From NCBI RefSeq assembly GCF_022508225.1, contig NZ_JAETXJ010000003.1, forward strand, positions 181,556 through 245,555: DNA of 64,000 nt, given 5' to 3'. Both the position numbers and the translations under genes were made by a program. Below are positions 50,799 through 59,989 of the stretch, piece by piece. The notes below the pieces were generated by a model, which saw nothing but the letters and a program-made list of their open reading frames with translations, was not told where the DNA came from and ran no database searches. This DNA comes from Desulfovibrio sp. UIB00. Its GTDB lineage: Bacteria > Desulfobacterota > Desulfovibrionia > Desulfovibrionales > Desulfovibrionaceae. How positions within the stretch are numbered: the first letter of the stretch is position 1; each line of letters opens with the position of its first letter.

Positions 50799-51173
50799 TT
50801 ATTCGTACGGATAGGCGATACCCTCAAACTCCTTGTGGCGAGGGTTGGGGTATTCGCCTGAAGCCGTAAGAGCCTTGAGGCCTTTTGATTTATCAAACCA
50901 CTTGGTGTGGAGGTTTTCTTCTGATTTATGGCTCAGGGGTTTGCCGAGCCATGAATCGTAAAGCGCCTTTACCTGCGTATTGTCCTGACTGGCGCGCTTG
51001 GGAAAGGCCGAATCGGCACTGTACACAGCGGCAGAGCGATCGCTCATGTAATCCTTGAAATCCTTGGCGGCGGCGTAGGCCTTGTTGGCCATGCGAACCC
51101 CAAGCAGCAACCCGCCGGAGAGAATACACGCGCCTTTCAGAAATCCGCGTCTGGTGGTGGCAATGATAGACAT
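50799..51173 (-). CDS. hydB: Periplasmic [FeFe]-hydrogenase small subunit HydB
   Basis: This 124-residue protein has a Tat signal peptide with TRRGFLKGACILSGGLLLG; the mature part wraps around HydA. Tat export carries the folded HydAB complex to the periplasm because HydA has no signal of its own. AFPKRASQDNTQVKALYDSW and WLGKPLSHKSEENLHTKWFD are typical. It follows hydA by 12 bases. Confidence 0.95.
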   Translation of the reverse strand: MSIIATTRRGFLKGACILSGGLLLGVRMANKAYAAAKDFKDYMSDRSAAVYSADSAFPKRASQDNTQVKALYDSWLGKPLSHKSEENLHTKWFDKSKGLKALTASGEYPNPRHKEFEGIAYPYE

Positions 51174-51185
51174 GGGCGGCCTCCT

Positions 51186-52442
51186 CTAGGCTTTGGGCTG
51201 GGTGTTGGCAAGACGCTGCTTCAATCCGGCAAACAGGCTTGTGGCCTTGCGTTCCGCGCTTTGCAGCACATTGGGCATGATGGGTTGCCCGCCGCCGCAC
51301 ACGCACCCGCCGGGGCAGGCCATAAATTCAATGAAATGATACGGCGATTTGCCCGCCCGCACTTCATCGCACACCTGGGCAAAGCGCTTGGCCCCATGCA
51401 CAACCGCCAGATGCAGTTCAATGCCGTTGACGGTTACCGTATATTCTTTCAGGCCTTTGAGGCCCCGCACCTGCTTGAAATCCCACGATTCCGGCCGCTT
51501 GCCGGTTACGGCCTGATAGGCGTAGCGCAAGGCTGCTTCCATAACGCCGCCAGACACGCCGAAGATGGTCGCGCCGCCGGTGGATTCGCCCATGAGGCTA
51601 TCACGCTGACCGTCGGGCAGCTTGGTAAAGTCAATGCCCGCCTGACGGATCATGTAGGCCAGTTCGCGCGTGGTCAGGGTGGCGTCGATGTCGCGCAGGT
51701 CATTCTGTGCATATTCCTGGCGCAAGCCTTCGTATTTTTTGGCTACGCAGGGCATGATGGAAACAGTATACAAGCTCTTGGGGTCGTACTTGGCCTTTTC
51801 TGCACCATAGGTTTTGGCAAGGCGGCCATTCATGGCCACAGGCGATTTACAGGATGAAAAATGCGGCAACAGGTCGGGATAGAAGGTTTCCGCATACTTT
51901 TGCCAGCCGGGACAGCAGGAGGTGAATTGCGGCAGATCGCGCTTTGCGCCGAGGCGCTCCACAAATTCCGAGGCTTCTTCCCAGATGGTCACGTCAGCAG
52001 CAAATTCCGTATCCCAGCAATTGGAGAAACCAAGCTGCTTGAGGGCTGCCAGCATTTTGCCTGTTGTAACGCTGCCGGGGGCCAGGCCAAAGGCTTCGCC
52101 CAGCGCGTAACGCACAGAAGGCGCTGGCATGGCAATACATTTGACGCTTTTATCCTGCAATTTCTTTTGCAGCTCCGGCACCCAGGTCTGCACCTCATAG
52201 ATGGCCATTTCGGGGCAGTGGGTCAGGCACTGGGCGCAGTTGATACATGGTTCGGGGTGGGCAATCTTGTGAGTGAGGCCGGTTTCGCCATAAATGGCGC
52301 CGCTGGGGCAGTATTCCTGACAGGAATCGCAGCCGATGCATTTTTCGGGATCAATCTGCACAAAAAACATCTTGTCGCCGTCCGCGCCCTGGGGGGGCAC
52401 ATTGAGCTCGTACGCGATGTGTTCCATTTCAATGCGCGGCAT
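51186..52442 (-). CDS. hydA: Periplasmic [FeFe]-hydrogenase large subunit HydA
   Basis: This 418-residue catalytic subunit oxidises or makes H2 in the periplasm. The N-terminal ferredoxin domain has cluster motifs at Cys35-45 and Cys66-76. The H-cluster motifs are L1 TSCCPGW (174-180), L2 MPCVAKK and L3 [15 protein letters not shown]. All are intact. AGGAGG precedes the ATG. It forms an operon with hydE upstream and hydB downstream. Cytochrome c3 is the usual partner in this genus; its gene is not in the window. Confidence 0.98.
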   Translation of the reverse strand: MPRIEMEHIAYELNVPPQGADGDKMFFVQIDPEKCIGCDSCQEYCPSGAIYGETGLTHKIAHPEPCINCAQCLTHCPEMAIYEVQTWVPELQKKLQDKSVKCIAMPAPSVRYALGEAFGLAPGSVTTGKMLAALKQLGFSNCWDTEFAADVTIWEEASEFVERLGAKRDLPQFTSCCPGWQKYAETFYPDLLPHFSSCKSPVAMNGRLAKTYGAEKAKYDPKSLYTVSIMPCVAKKYEGLRQEYAQNDLRDIDATLTTRELAYMIRQAGIDFTKLPDGQRDSLMGESTGGATIFGVSGGVMEAALRYAYQAVTGKRPESWDFKQVRGLKGLKEYTVTVNGIELHLAVVHGAKRFAQVCDEVRAGKSPYHFIEFMACPGGCVCGGGQPIMPNVLQSAERKATSLFAGLKQRLANTQPKA

Positions 52443-52526
52443 TACAGCCTCCTGGCGGGTAACAGGTTGATTTGTTCACAGCGGCGCGTTTGCGTCCGCC
52501 CGGTGATTCTGCAAGTAAATTAAGCC

Positions 52527-53555
52527 CTAGGCCGATGCGTGAGGCGCGCCAGAAGCTGCACAGGGCACAAGGCCTGAAACAACATCCTGTGCCGCTGGCT
52601 CCTGCCAACAGGCAAGGGTGTGGCTGCGCCCCGCCCCTTCAATGGCCTTGCGCGCGCCAAGCATGTCCACACGGTTCTTGTTGTCGTAAATGCAGTACTG
52701 ACTGCCGTAAGCTGACGGCGTAAACGAGGGCATGAGCACATTGCCGCCCGCCAGCAGGCCGTTGCGTTGCCCGCCTTGCGCGTCCACCGTTGCCAGTGCC
52801 GTAGTGGCGGGAATGTTGGCCCAGGGCATGACAATGCGCATGACGGCCATCACACGCAGTGCGATCTGCGCGCTGCCCGCAGGATACGCGCCAAGCGGCG
52901 TGTCGTGCTGCGGAATGAACGGCCCGGCCCCGCACATGGAAACCCCAAGCCTGCGGGCCAGAATAATGTCGTCCGCCAGCGTGTTCAGGCTCTGACCTGG
53001 CAGGCCCACCATAAAACCGGAGCCGATTTCGTAGCCAAGCCGCTGCAAAATTCGCAGGCTGGCAATGCGCTCCGCCAGCACATGCCCCGGATGCAGGGCC
53101 TCGTAGAGCAGTGGGTCGGCGGTTTCGTGCTTGAGCAGAAAGCGCACCGCGCCAGCCTCTTTCCACAGGGCGTACGCCGCGCGCGGGTGCTCGCCCACGC
53201 TCAGGGTCACGGGCACGTTCAGCCCGCCGCGCAGGCAGTCGATCACATCGGCCAGCCACATGGGATCAATGGCGTATTCACCCGATTGCAGCACAATGGT
53301 ATCTGCACCCAAGGCAACGGCGCGCGTGGCGGCTTCCATGATCTCCGCCCTGGTGAGCGTATATCGCCGCAGATTGCCGTTCTCGCAGCGCAAGCCGCAA
53401 TAGCGGCAGTTGCGCCTGCACGAATTTGAAAATTCTATGAGACCGCGCACATGCACGTGCGCACCCTTCTCTTCTTCCAGCACACGGGCGGCACGTTCGC
53501 ACACCGCCTCAAAGGGCTGTGCAAACAGGAGATCAAGTATTTCTTCGCGACGCAT
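52527..53555 (-). CDS. hydE: [FeFe]-hydrogenase maturase HydE
   Basis: This 342-residue radical SAM enzyme acts on the HydG product to assemble the H-cluster precursor. The CRRNCRYC motif holds the SAM cluster at Cys46, Cys50 and Cys53. YCGLRCENGNLRRY and a conserved GLPGQSLNTLADDI segment follow. It ends 84 bases before hydA, so they are probably transcribed together. Upstream is a 374-base gap with a possible operator. Confidence 0.94.
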   Translation of the reverse strand: MRREEILDLLFAQPFEAVCERAARVLEEEKGAHVHVRGLIEFSNSCRRNCRYCGLRCENGNLRRYTLTRAEIMEAATRAVALGADTIVLQSGEYAIDPMWLADVIDCLRGGLNVPVTLSVGEHPRAAYALWKEAGAVRFLLKHETADPLLYEALHPGHVLAERIASLRILQRLGYEIGSGFMVGLPGQSLNTLADDIILARRLGVSMCGAGPFIPQHDTPLGAYPAGSAQIALRVMAVMRIVMPWANIPATTALATVDAQGGQRNGLLAGGNVLMPSFTPSAYGSQYCIYDNKNRVDMLGARKAIEGAGRSHTLACWQEPAAQDVVSGLVPCAASGAPHASA

Positions 53556-53929
53556 GCTTTACCATCCAATCCTGTGCCATGAACCGCCACTGCCAGCCAA
53601 ACCAGCACGTGTGCAGCCCGATATGTACAATACCCTGAAAATATGTGTTACAAAATTTAAAAAAGTAACACCGGAAAAGCAAAAAATACCCAAAAAAGAT
53701 TCCACACAGCTGTGTTCGCCCACGCAAGCGTTGCCGATATAGTTATGACAGCACGGCATGTGCGCACAGTGTTTTGAGCAGATTGCTCTCTAGTAACACT
53801 TTTGTCAATTACGTAACAACATTTTATTTAACAAAAAGGAACCATCTTGCTCAACGTACAATTTAACATCTGTTAAGTACGATAGTTAGCTTGTTTTGCC
53901 CGCAACCGGATTTCAGGCGCACTACCCGC
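53556..53929. other. Gap between hydF and hydE, with a candidate operator
   Basis: This AT-rich interval has no gene. On the minus strand it includes a TTGACA-like element. A near-palindrome of 18 bases at 53802-53819 (TTGTCA, 6 bases, TAACAA) has TTGT/ACAA ends like Rex or Crp/Fnr-family sites. It probably holds the promoter of hydE-hydA-hydB and the end of the aspA-hydF transcript. Confidence 0.45.
53802..53819. promoter_or_regulatory. Candidate Rex- or Crp/Fnr-like operator upstream of hydE
   Basis: Arms TTGTCA and TAACAA pair with one mismatch around ATTACG. The ends TTGT and ACAA match Rex sites (TTGTnAA-type) and HcpR-type sites in this genus as I recall them. The regulator cannot be assigned. 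Confidence 0.35.
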
Positions 53930-55162
53930 TCAGGCCTGTGAAACGGCGTCAAAAGCCGTCAGGGCAGCGGGAAAAGGCTCAAGAACCCTGCGCAGCACAC
54001 CCTGCACATGCGAGATAGCCAGCCCGTAGTTGGTCATGGGAATCCCCTGCTCATGGGCACGCCCCAAGCGCGCAAGCATGCTCTGCCGATTGAAGGTGCA
54101 GGCTCCGCAGTGGATTATGAGCTTGTAGGGGCTGAGATCGTCGGGGAAATCCCGCCCCGCCAGATTATCCACGCGGATGTCGCCCCCGGCGTATTGCCTG
54201 AGCCAGCGCGGTATCTTGACCCGTCCGATGTCGTCCGCCGAAGGATGATGCCCGCAGGCCTCGGACACCAGCACGGCATCGCCGGGCTGCAACTGGTCTA
54301 TGGCAGCCGCACCCCTGGCAAAAGCCGCCAGATCGCCCTTGAACCGGGCCATGAGGATGGAAAATGTGGTCAGTGGGATATCTGGCGGCGTGTCCGCCAC
54401 AGCCTTGAGCACAATCTGCGAATCGCAGACCACGAGAGCGGGCTTTTTGTTCAGCCGCGCCAGCGCAGGGACCAGTTCCCGCTCCTTCACCACCATGCAG
54501 GAGGCGTCGCTGTCGAGAATATCGCGTATGGCCTGCACCTGCGGCAGTATGAGCCGCCCCTTGGGCGCGCCAAGGTCGATGGGAACCACCAGCACTGCCA
54601 GCTCGCCCGCCGGCAGCAGGTCGCCCAGCAGGCGCGGCTCTGCAAACCAGTGTTCCGGCGCAAGGGCCGCCAGAGCTTCACGCACCTGCCCCATGCCCTT
54701 GCCTGTCATGGCGGATACGCTCATCCAGCGGATACCGTCCTTATCCAGCCCGCCAAGCTGCCCGGCAGAAGGGGCCGCCAGATCGCACTTGCCAAAAACC
54801 ACACCAAAAGGAATTTTGCGCTCACGCAACTGGCCTACAAAAAAATCTTCATACTCGCCCCACTGCCCCGGCTCTACGGCCAGCAGGGCAACATCCGTGC
54901 GCTCAAGGGCCTTAAGCGTGCGCTCCTTGCGCAGCTCGCCCAGCGCGCCGACATCGTCAATGCCCGCAGTATCAATAAATACCACAGGCCCGAGGGGCGA
55001 CAGTTCCAGCGTTTTTTCCACAGGATCGGTGGTTGTGCCGGGCGTGTCGGAAACAATGGAAACCTGCTGCCCCGCCAGTGCGTTGAGCAGGGAAGACTTG
55101 CCAACATTGCGCCGACCATAGATGGCTATGTGCAGGCGCAGACTTTTGGGTGTTTCATTCAT
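53930..55162 (-). CDS. hydF: [FeFe]-hydrogenase maturation GTPase HydF
   Basis: This 410-residue scaffold GTPase delivers the H-cluster precursor to HydA. The P loop is GRRNVGKS at residues 16-23, with DTPGTTTDP and DTAGIDDVG downstream. The C-terminal iron-sulfur region has EACGHHP and IHCGACTFNRQSML, giving the three cluster ligands. The start has GGAGC upstream. It follows aspA by 39 bases. Confidence 0.96.
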   Translation of the reverse strand: MNETPKSLRLHIAIYGRRNVGKSSLLNALAGQQVSIVSDTPGTTTDPVEKTLELSPLGPVVFIDTAGIDDVGALGELRKERTLKALERTDVALLAVEPGQWGEYEDFFVGQLRERKIPFGVVFGKCDLAAPSAGQLGGLDKDGIRWMSVSAMTGKGMGQVREALAALAPEHWFAEPRLLGDLLPAGELAVLVVPIDLGAPKGRLILPQVQAIRDILDSDASCMVVKERELVPALARLNKKPALVVCDSQIVLKAVADTPPDIPLTTFSILMARFKGDLAAFARGAAAIDQLQPGDAVLVSEACGHHPSADDIGRVKIPRWLRQYAGGDIRVDNLAGRDFPDDLSPYKLIIHCGACTFNRQSMLARLGRAHEQGIPMTNYGLAISHVQGVLRRVLEPFPAALTAFDAVSQA

Positions 55163-55201
55163 GCCAGAAGCTCCGGTTGCGTAAATTACCCATCTGATGC
55201 C

Positions 55202-56638
55202 CTACCTGTGTCCAAGCGCGGTTGCGGCTTCTGCGCTGAGCAGGCTGTCCACATCTTCCGCCTTCATCAGGCCCCTCTCCAGCACCACGGCGCGCACGCT
55301 CTGCCCTGTTTTGTGCGCCTGGGCGGCAATTTCGCCCGCAAGCGCATAGCCAAGCACCGGCACAAGCGCAGTAACCGTGGCAAATGACCTGGCAAGATGA
55401 CGGGCGCAGGCGGCTTCGTCTGCCTCAAGGCCCAGCACGCAATTATCGGCCAGCATGGTATTGGCCTGCGCCAGCAGATGCATGCTGCCAAGCAGGCAAT
55501 CCGCCAGCAGCGGCATGAATGCGTTGAGCTCCAGTTGCCCCAGAAATGCGGCCTGAGTCACGGCGCTGTCATCGGCCATGACCCGCAGAGCGGCCTGTGA
55601 TGCGGCCTCGCATATTACGGGGTTGACCTTGCCCGGCATGATGCTTGACCCAGCCTGCCTTGCAGGCAGTTTAAGCTCGCCGATTCCCGCCGATGGACCG
55701 GATGAAAGCAAGCGCAAATCAGCGCAAATTTTGAATAAATTTACTGCATGAGCTTTAAGAATGCCAGAAACTTCAACCAGTGGATCAACATTCTGCGTGG
55801 CGTCCATCAGATTTTCTGCCCGCGAAAGGCCCAGCCCCGTGACCTCGCGCAGCTTTTCGACCACCAGAAAAATGTATTTGCGGGGGGCGGTTATGCCCGT
55901 ACCCACCGCCGTGCCGCCAAGGTTGACCACGCGCAGTCGCTCTGCGCACTTGAACACGCGCCAGCGGTCGCGCGAGAGGCATTCCGCCCAGGCGGAACAC
56001 TCCATGCCAAGGGTCACGGGCACGGCATCCTGCAACTGGGTGCGGCCCACCTTGAGAATATGACGAAAGGCCAGTTCTTTTTCCTGAAAGGCAGATTGCA
56101 GGGCGGCAATGGCCTGTTCCAGATCCTTGAGCAGAAACAGGGCGGCAACCCTCACCGCAGTTGGGTACACATCGTTGGTGGACTGGTGAAGGTTCACATG
56201 ACGCAGGGGGGCTATGCGGGCGTAAGAGCCAAGGCTGCCCCCAAGCAGTTCTTCGGCCCGGTTGGCGAGTACCTCGTTCATATTCATGTTGGTGGACGTT
56301 CCCGCGCCGCCTTGCAGGGCATCCACCACAAAGGCATGAGCCAGACCGCCATCGGCAACCTCGCGGCAGGCATGGGCAATGGCCTGCGCCTCGGCCTGGG
56401 GCAGATAGCCAAGCTCCTCGTTGGCGCGACAGCAGGCCAGCTTGACGAGAGCCATCGCCCGCACAAGCTCCGGCCTGACGGCACGGCCCGAAAGTGGGAA
56501 ATTTGCCAGCGCACGGGCCGTATGCACGCCCCAGTATGCCGACAGGGGAACATCCACTGCGCCCAGTGCGTCCGATTCCTGCCTGTACGGCTGCGTAGTT
56601 AGCTGCGCAACACCCGCCTGCGCGCCGGAACTGCTCAT
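55202..56638 (-). CDS. aspA: Aspartate ammonia-lyase
   Basis: This 478-residue enzyme converts aspartate to fumarate and ammonium. The fumarase/aspartase signature AGSSIMPGKVNPVICE is present, together with GGAGTSTNMNMNEVLANRA and LHQSTNDVYPTAVRVA. The N-terminus YRQESDALGAVDVPLSAYWG is typical. GGAGGGG precedes the ATG by a few bases. It is placed just upstream of hydF in the same strand with a 39-base gap, so it is probably part of the H-cluster gene group. It may feed ammonium into cluster assembly or simply supply fumarate. Confidence 0.94.
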   Translation of the reverse strand: MSSSGAQAGVAQLTTQPYRQESDALGAVDVPLSAYWGVHTARALANFPLSGRAVRPELVRAMALVKLACCRANEELGYLPQAEAQAIAHACREVADGGLAHAFVVDALQGGAGTSTNMNMNEVLANRAEELLGGSLGSYARIAPLRHVNLHQSTNDVYPTAVRVAALFLLKDLEQAIAALQSAFQEKELAFRHILKVGRTQLQDAVPVTLGMECSAWAECLSRDRWRVFKCAERLRVVNLGGTAVGTGITAPRKYIFLVVEKLREVTGLGLSRAENLMDATQNVDPLVEVSGILKAHAVNLFKICADLRLLSSGPSAGIGELKLPARQAGSSIMPGKVNPVICEAASQAALRVMADDSAVTQAAFLGQLELNAFMPLLADCLLGSMHLLAQANTMLADNCVLGLEADEAACARHLARSFATVTALVPVLGYALAGEIAAQAHKTGQSVRAVVLERGLMKAEDVDSLLSAEAATALGHR

Positions 56639-56706
56639 CAGTCACCCCTCCCTGCAACGGTCATTTCCTCCGCCGCAGCTTCAAACCAAGCCCCGCCCGT
56701 TGGCTG

Positions 56707-57486
56707 CTACTTTATCGCCCGCAGGGCAAACATGGGCACAGGATTGTAGGTTTCATCGCGGTGGGCGTAGATGCGCGCGCTCAGGCCGTGGTCGCACCAG
56801 CAGTCTGAAAAACCAGAGCTGCGCAGGGTCTGCACGTCCCATACCGGGCGGGATTCTGAACTGAGCGGCAACTGGCGGCGAATGTTTTCGCATTCAAGCA
56901 TCATGTCGTCATTTACGCCCGCATGGGCGTGAACGCCCGGCTGATGCGCCAAATCCAGAAAAGAAACCGAGCCGTAGTCAGCGTCAAAATTCAGGAGCAC
57001 CCCGCCGGGCCGCAGCACCCGGTTCCACTCCCGGTACGCGGCAGCGGCATCCTGAAGTGTCCAGGTGAGGTTGCGCGAAATCACAGCGTCAAAACTTGCG
57101 GATTCAAACTCAAGGCAACAGGCGTCCATGCGCTGAAAGGCCACATCGCACCCGGCTTTCCGGGCAAGGGCCGCGCCTTCATCCAGCATGGCCTGGGTCA
57201 TGTCCACGCCGCAGACGCAATGTCCCTGCTCTGCCAGCAGTATGGCGAAAAATCCGGCCCCTGTACCCACATCAAGGATGCGCAATGGCCTAGCCTCTGG
57301 CAGATGGGGCATGATTTCCGCCAGCCACAGGGATTTTTTCTCACAGGCAAGCTCATGACGCCGTATTTCGCCATAGCTTTCGGCCCGGCGCGACCAGTAG
57401 TTTTCTATGCGGCCCGTGAGCGTCGGGCCGGGGACGGGCAGGGCATCCGGGATGGCGCAGGCTGTATCTGCGGCGTAGCGGTTCAT
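56707..57486 (-). CDS. Class I SAM-dependent methyltransferase next to the nickel importer
   Basis: This 259-residue enzyme has the SAM-binding loop ILDVGTGAGFFAILLAEQG near residue 72 and the following VCGVDMTQAML acidic strand. A second motif, FDAVISRNLTWTLQD, and RVLRPGGVLLNFDADY complete the Rossmann-type fold. The ATG at 57486 has AAGGAG upstream; the frame goes on to 57528. It follows nikE by 34 bases, so it is likely cotranscribed. It may modify a metal chelator or another small molecule handled by the transporter. No terminator separates it from aspA, 68 bases on. Confidence 0.85.
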   Translation of the reverse strand: MNRYAADTACAIPDALPVPGPTLTGRIENYWSRRAESYGEIRRHELACEKKSLWLAEIMPHLPEARPLRILDVGTGAGFFAILLAEQGHCVCGVDMTQAMLDEGAALARKAGCDVAFQRMDACCLEFESASFDAVISRNLTWTLQDAAAAYREWNRVLRPGGVLLNFDADYGSVSFLDLAHQPGVHAHAGVNDDMMLECENIRRQLPLSSESRPVWDVQTLRSSGFSDCWCDHGLSARIYAHRDETYNPVPMFALRAIK

Positions 57487-57520
57487 AACTGCTCCTTTAC
57501 TGTTAACGTCTTGATGCGGC

Positions 57521-58279
57521 TTATCCATTCCAGGCCGAACGAAACAGGATTGCCGAACTCACCAGTTTTTGCGCGTAGGGGTGCGAAACGCCAGCCAGCC
57601 CTGTGCCTGCGGCCTGTTCCACAATGCGGCCCTGATGCATAAAAAGGATATCATCGCACAGATAGGTCACGGCCTGAAGGTCGTGCGCAATAAAAAAATA
57701 GGTCATGTTGCCCTTGAGCTCGCGCAGCAGGTCAAGAATGCGGGTCTGCACCGAAACATCCAGCGAGCTGATGGCCTCGTCAAAGACCACAAAGCGGGGA
57801 TCCGTGGCGATGGCGCGGGCAATGCACACCCGCTGCAACTGACCGCCGCTGACCTCATGGGGCAAGCGGTCTGCAAGGTTTGCGGCAAGGCCCACGCGCT
57901 CCATCAGCGCAAGCACTGCCCTGTCCGACCCTGTGCCTCTGCCGCAGGCCAGCAAAGGCTCGCGGATGATGCTGCGGATGGTGTAGGCCGGATTGACCGA
58001 GGTTGTGTAATCCTGAAAAACCACGCTCATACGGCCAGGATTGCGCCGCAGCCACTGGCCCACACTCTGCCCTTCTAGCAATACCGTGCCGCTGCTTGGG
58101 CGCTCCAGCCCGAGAACAATGCGGCTCAGCGTGCTTTTGCCGCTGCCGCTCTCGCCCACCAGCCCCACTGTCGCGCCCACGGGGATGTGAAAACTCACGT
58201 CATGCAGAACAGTTTTGGGCTGGGGATTCCACAATCCGCCCTTGCCATAGCTTTTGCAGATATTTCTTACCTCAAGCAT
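57521..58279 (-). CDS. nikE: Nickel ABC transporter ATPase NikE
   Basis: This 252-residue ATPase has Walker A GESGSGKS, signature VSGGQLQRVCIARAIA, and Walker B FVVFDEAISSLDVSVQ. It powers import of nickel or a nickel chelate with NikD. The open frame runs to 58303, but the ATG at 58279 overlaps the nikD stop by eight bases and begins at MLEVRNICKSYG. Assignment to nickel rests on the NikA similarity in the same operon. Confidence 0.9.
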   Translation of the reverse strand: MLEVRNICKSYGKGGLWNPQPKTVLHDVSFHIPVGATVGLVGESGSGKSTLSRIVLGLERPSSGTVLLEGQSVGQWLRRNPGRMSVVFQDYTTSVNPAYTIRSIIREPLLACGRGTGSDRAVLALMERVGLAANLADRLPHEVSGGQLQRVCIARAIATDPRFVVFDEAISSLDVSVQTRILDLLRELKGNMTYFFIAHDLQAVTYLCDDILFMHQGRIVEQAAGTGLAGVSHPYAQKLVSSAILFRSAWNG

Positions 58280-59147
58280 GGGCGCGCTCCAGCATGGCTT
58301 CAAAGCCCCGCGTCAGCGCAAGCCTCGTGCGGATGAGATACTGCGTATATTCGTGCTGCGGCGCGTTGAACACTGTTTCCGCAGGGCCGTATTCCACGCA
58401 GCGGCCATCCTTCATCACAAGCACGGCATCTGCCAGGCGCTGCACCACGCCCAGATCGTGCGAAACAAAGATCATGGCGGTATTGCACTGTGCCCGCAGC
58501 TCCAGAAACCGTTGCACGACTTCAAACTGCGTTTCCGCATCCAGTGCCGTGGTGGGTTCGTCGGCAACAATGATCTGCGGCTCAAGGGCCAATGCCAGAG
58601 CAATCATGCAGCGTTGCAGCATGCCGCCCGAAAGCTCGTGCGGGTAGCTGCGCAAAATTTCCTGCGGTGCGTCAAGGCGCACACGTCCGAACATGGTTAC
58701 GGCCAGATCATCGGCCTGCCCGGCGGTGTACGCCCCATGCGCAGTCAGGGTTTCTCTAAACTGCGCCCCCATGGTGTACAGGGGGTCAAAGGCCGTCATG
58801 GGCTGTTGCAAGACCATGGCAATCTTGCTGCCCCGGAGCTGGCGCATCTGCTCCGCTGGGGCATGCACAAGATCAATACCATTAAAAACAGCTGTGCCCT
58901 CTCCCGCAAGCGTGGGCGGCAACAGGCCCATGATGCTGCGACAGGTCAGGGTTTTGCCGCTGCCGCTTTCGCCCACAATGCCAAGGCAGGCCCCGGCGGC
59001 AAGCCTAAAGCTCACGCCGTGCACAAGCTCCTGCCCGTTTGCGCGCTGCACCACGCGCAGATCGCGCACATCAAGGACATCGGACACATGGGGTGCTGCG
59101 CCGCAGAACGGTTCCTGCTTTTGGCAATCTGTATTGAACGCGCTCAC
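58272..59147 (-). CDS. nikD: Nickel ABC transporter ATPase NikD
   Basis: This 291-residue ATPase has Walker A GESGSGKT, signature LSGGMLQRCMIALALALEP and Walker B IIVADEPTTALDAETQ. It is about 35 residues longer than E. coli NikD, partly from an N-terminal extension (about 25 residues, CQKQEPFCGAAPHV). The GTG start overlaps nikC (GTGA). Confidence 0.9.
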   Translation of the reverse strand: MSAFNTDCQKQEPFCGAAPHVSDVLDVRDLRVVQRANGQELVHGVSFRLAAGACLGIVGESGSGKTLTCRSIMGLLPPTLAGEGTAVFNGIDLVHAPAEQMRQLRGSKIAMVLQQPMTAFDPLYTMGAQFRETLTAHGAYTAGQADDLAVTMFGRVRLDAPQEILRSYPHELSGGMLQRCMIALALALEPQIIVADEPTTALDAETQFEVVQRFLELRAQCNTAMIFVSHDLGVVQRLADAVLVMKDGRCVEYGPAETVFNAPQHEYTQYLIRTRLALTRGFEAMLERAHA

Positions 59148-59989
59148 AGGCTCACTCCCTGCAGGGTAGTGTGGGCTGGGTCAATGGCATCGCGCAGGCT
59201 GTCGCCCAAAAAGTTGAAGGCCGCCACAACCAGCAGGATTGTCAGCCCTGCGGGCAGCATCTGCTGCGGATACATGGACATGATGTCCTTGGCGTCGCTG
59301 AGCATGGCGCCCCACTCCGCCGTGGGCGGCTGTACGCCAAGACCCAGAAAGGACAAAGCCGAAACCGACAGGATCACCGACCCGGTATCGAGTGTTGCCA
59401 GCACAATGATTTCGCCCAGCGCGCCGGGCAGCAGATGCCTGCGGAAGATGTGCCACATGCCGCAGCCCGCCACGCGGGCAAAGCGCACATAATTGACGTC
59501 CGTATACTGCATGACCACAGAGCGAACCATGCGCGAATACCAGGGCCACTTGGCAATCACGCTGGCAATGACCACATTGCCAAGCCCCGGCCCAAGCATG
59601 CCCACTATGGCCAGAATGAGTACCTCGCTGGGGAAGGACATCATCACATCGCAAAAGCGCATGATGGTTTCGTCAACCTTGCCGCGACAGAAACCAGCCA
59701 CAATGCCCAATCCGCTGCCGATAACAAGGGTTATGCCCATGGTGAGCAGCGAAAAGCCCAGGGTGGCGCGCCCGCCCCAGATGAGCCGGGACAATACGTC
59801 CCTGCCGAGCTGGTCCGTGCCAAGGGGATGCGCCAGCGACCATGCCGCAAATTTGTTTTTTATATCAATGGCCGTGGGGTCCCACGGAGCCGTCAGGGGC
59901 GCGCAAAGGGCAAGCGCCGCCACGGCAAGCAGAAAGCACAGGCAGATCATGCCCACAGGGTCGTTGCGCAGCCGCCGCCATACCCTCAT
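59144..59989 (-). CDS. nikC: Nickel ABC transporter permease NikC
   Basis: This 281-residue permease has an N-terminal helix (MICLCFLLAVAALALCAPL) and the LGTDQLGRDVLSRLIWGGRA motif. The EAA loop near residues 173-192 reads VRFARVAGCGMWHIFRRHLL. GLGVQPPTAEWGAMLSDAKD is typical of this branch. It overlaps nikB by ATGA. Confidence 0.9.
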   Translation of the reverse strand: MRVWRRLRNDPVGMICLCFLLAVAALALCAPLTAPWDPTAIDIKNKFAAWSLAHPLGTDQLGRDVLSRLIWGGRATLGFSLLTMGITLVIGSGLGIVAGFCRGKVDETIMRFCDVMMSFPSEVLILAIVGMLGPGLGNVVIASVIAKWPWYSRMVRSVVMQYTDVNYVRFARVAGCGMWHIFRRHLLPGALGEIIVLATLDTGSVILSVSALSFLGLGVQPPTAEWGAMLSDAKDIMSMYPQQMLPAGLTILLVVAAFNFLGDSLRDAIDPAHTTLQGVSL

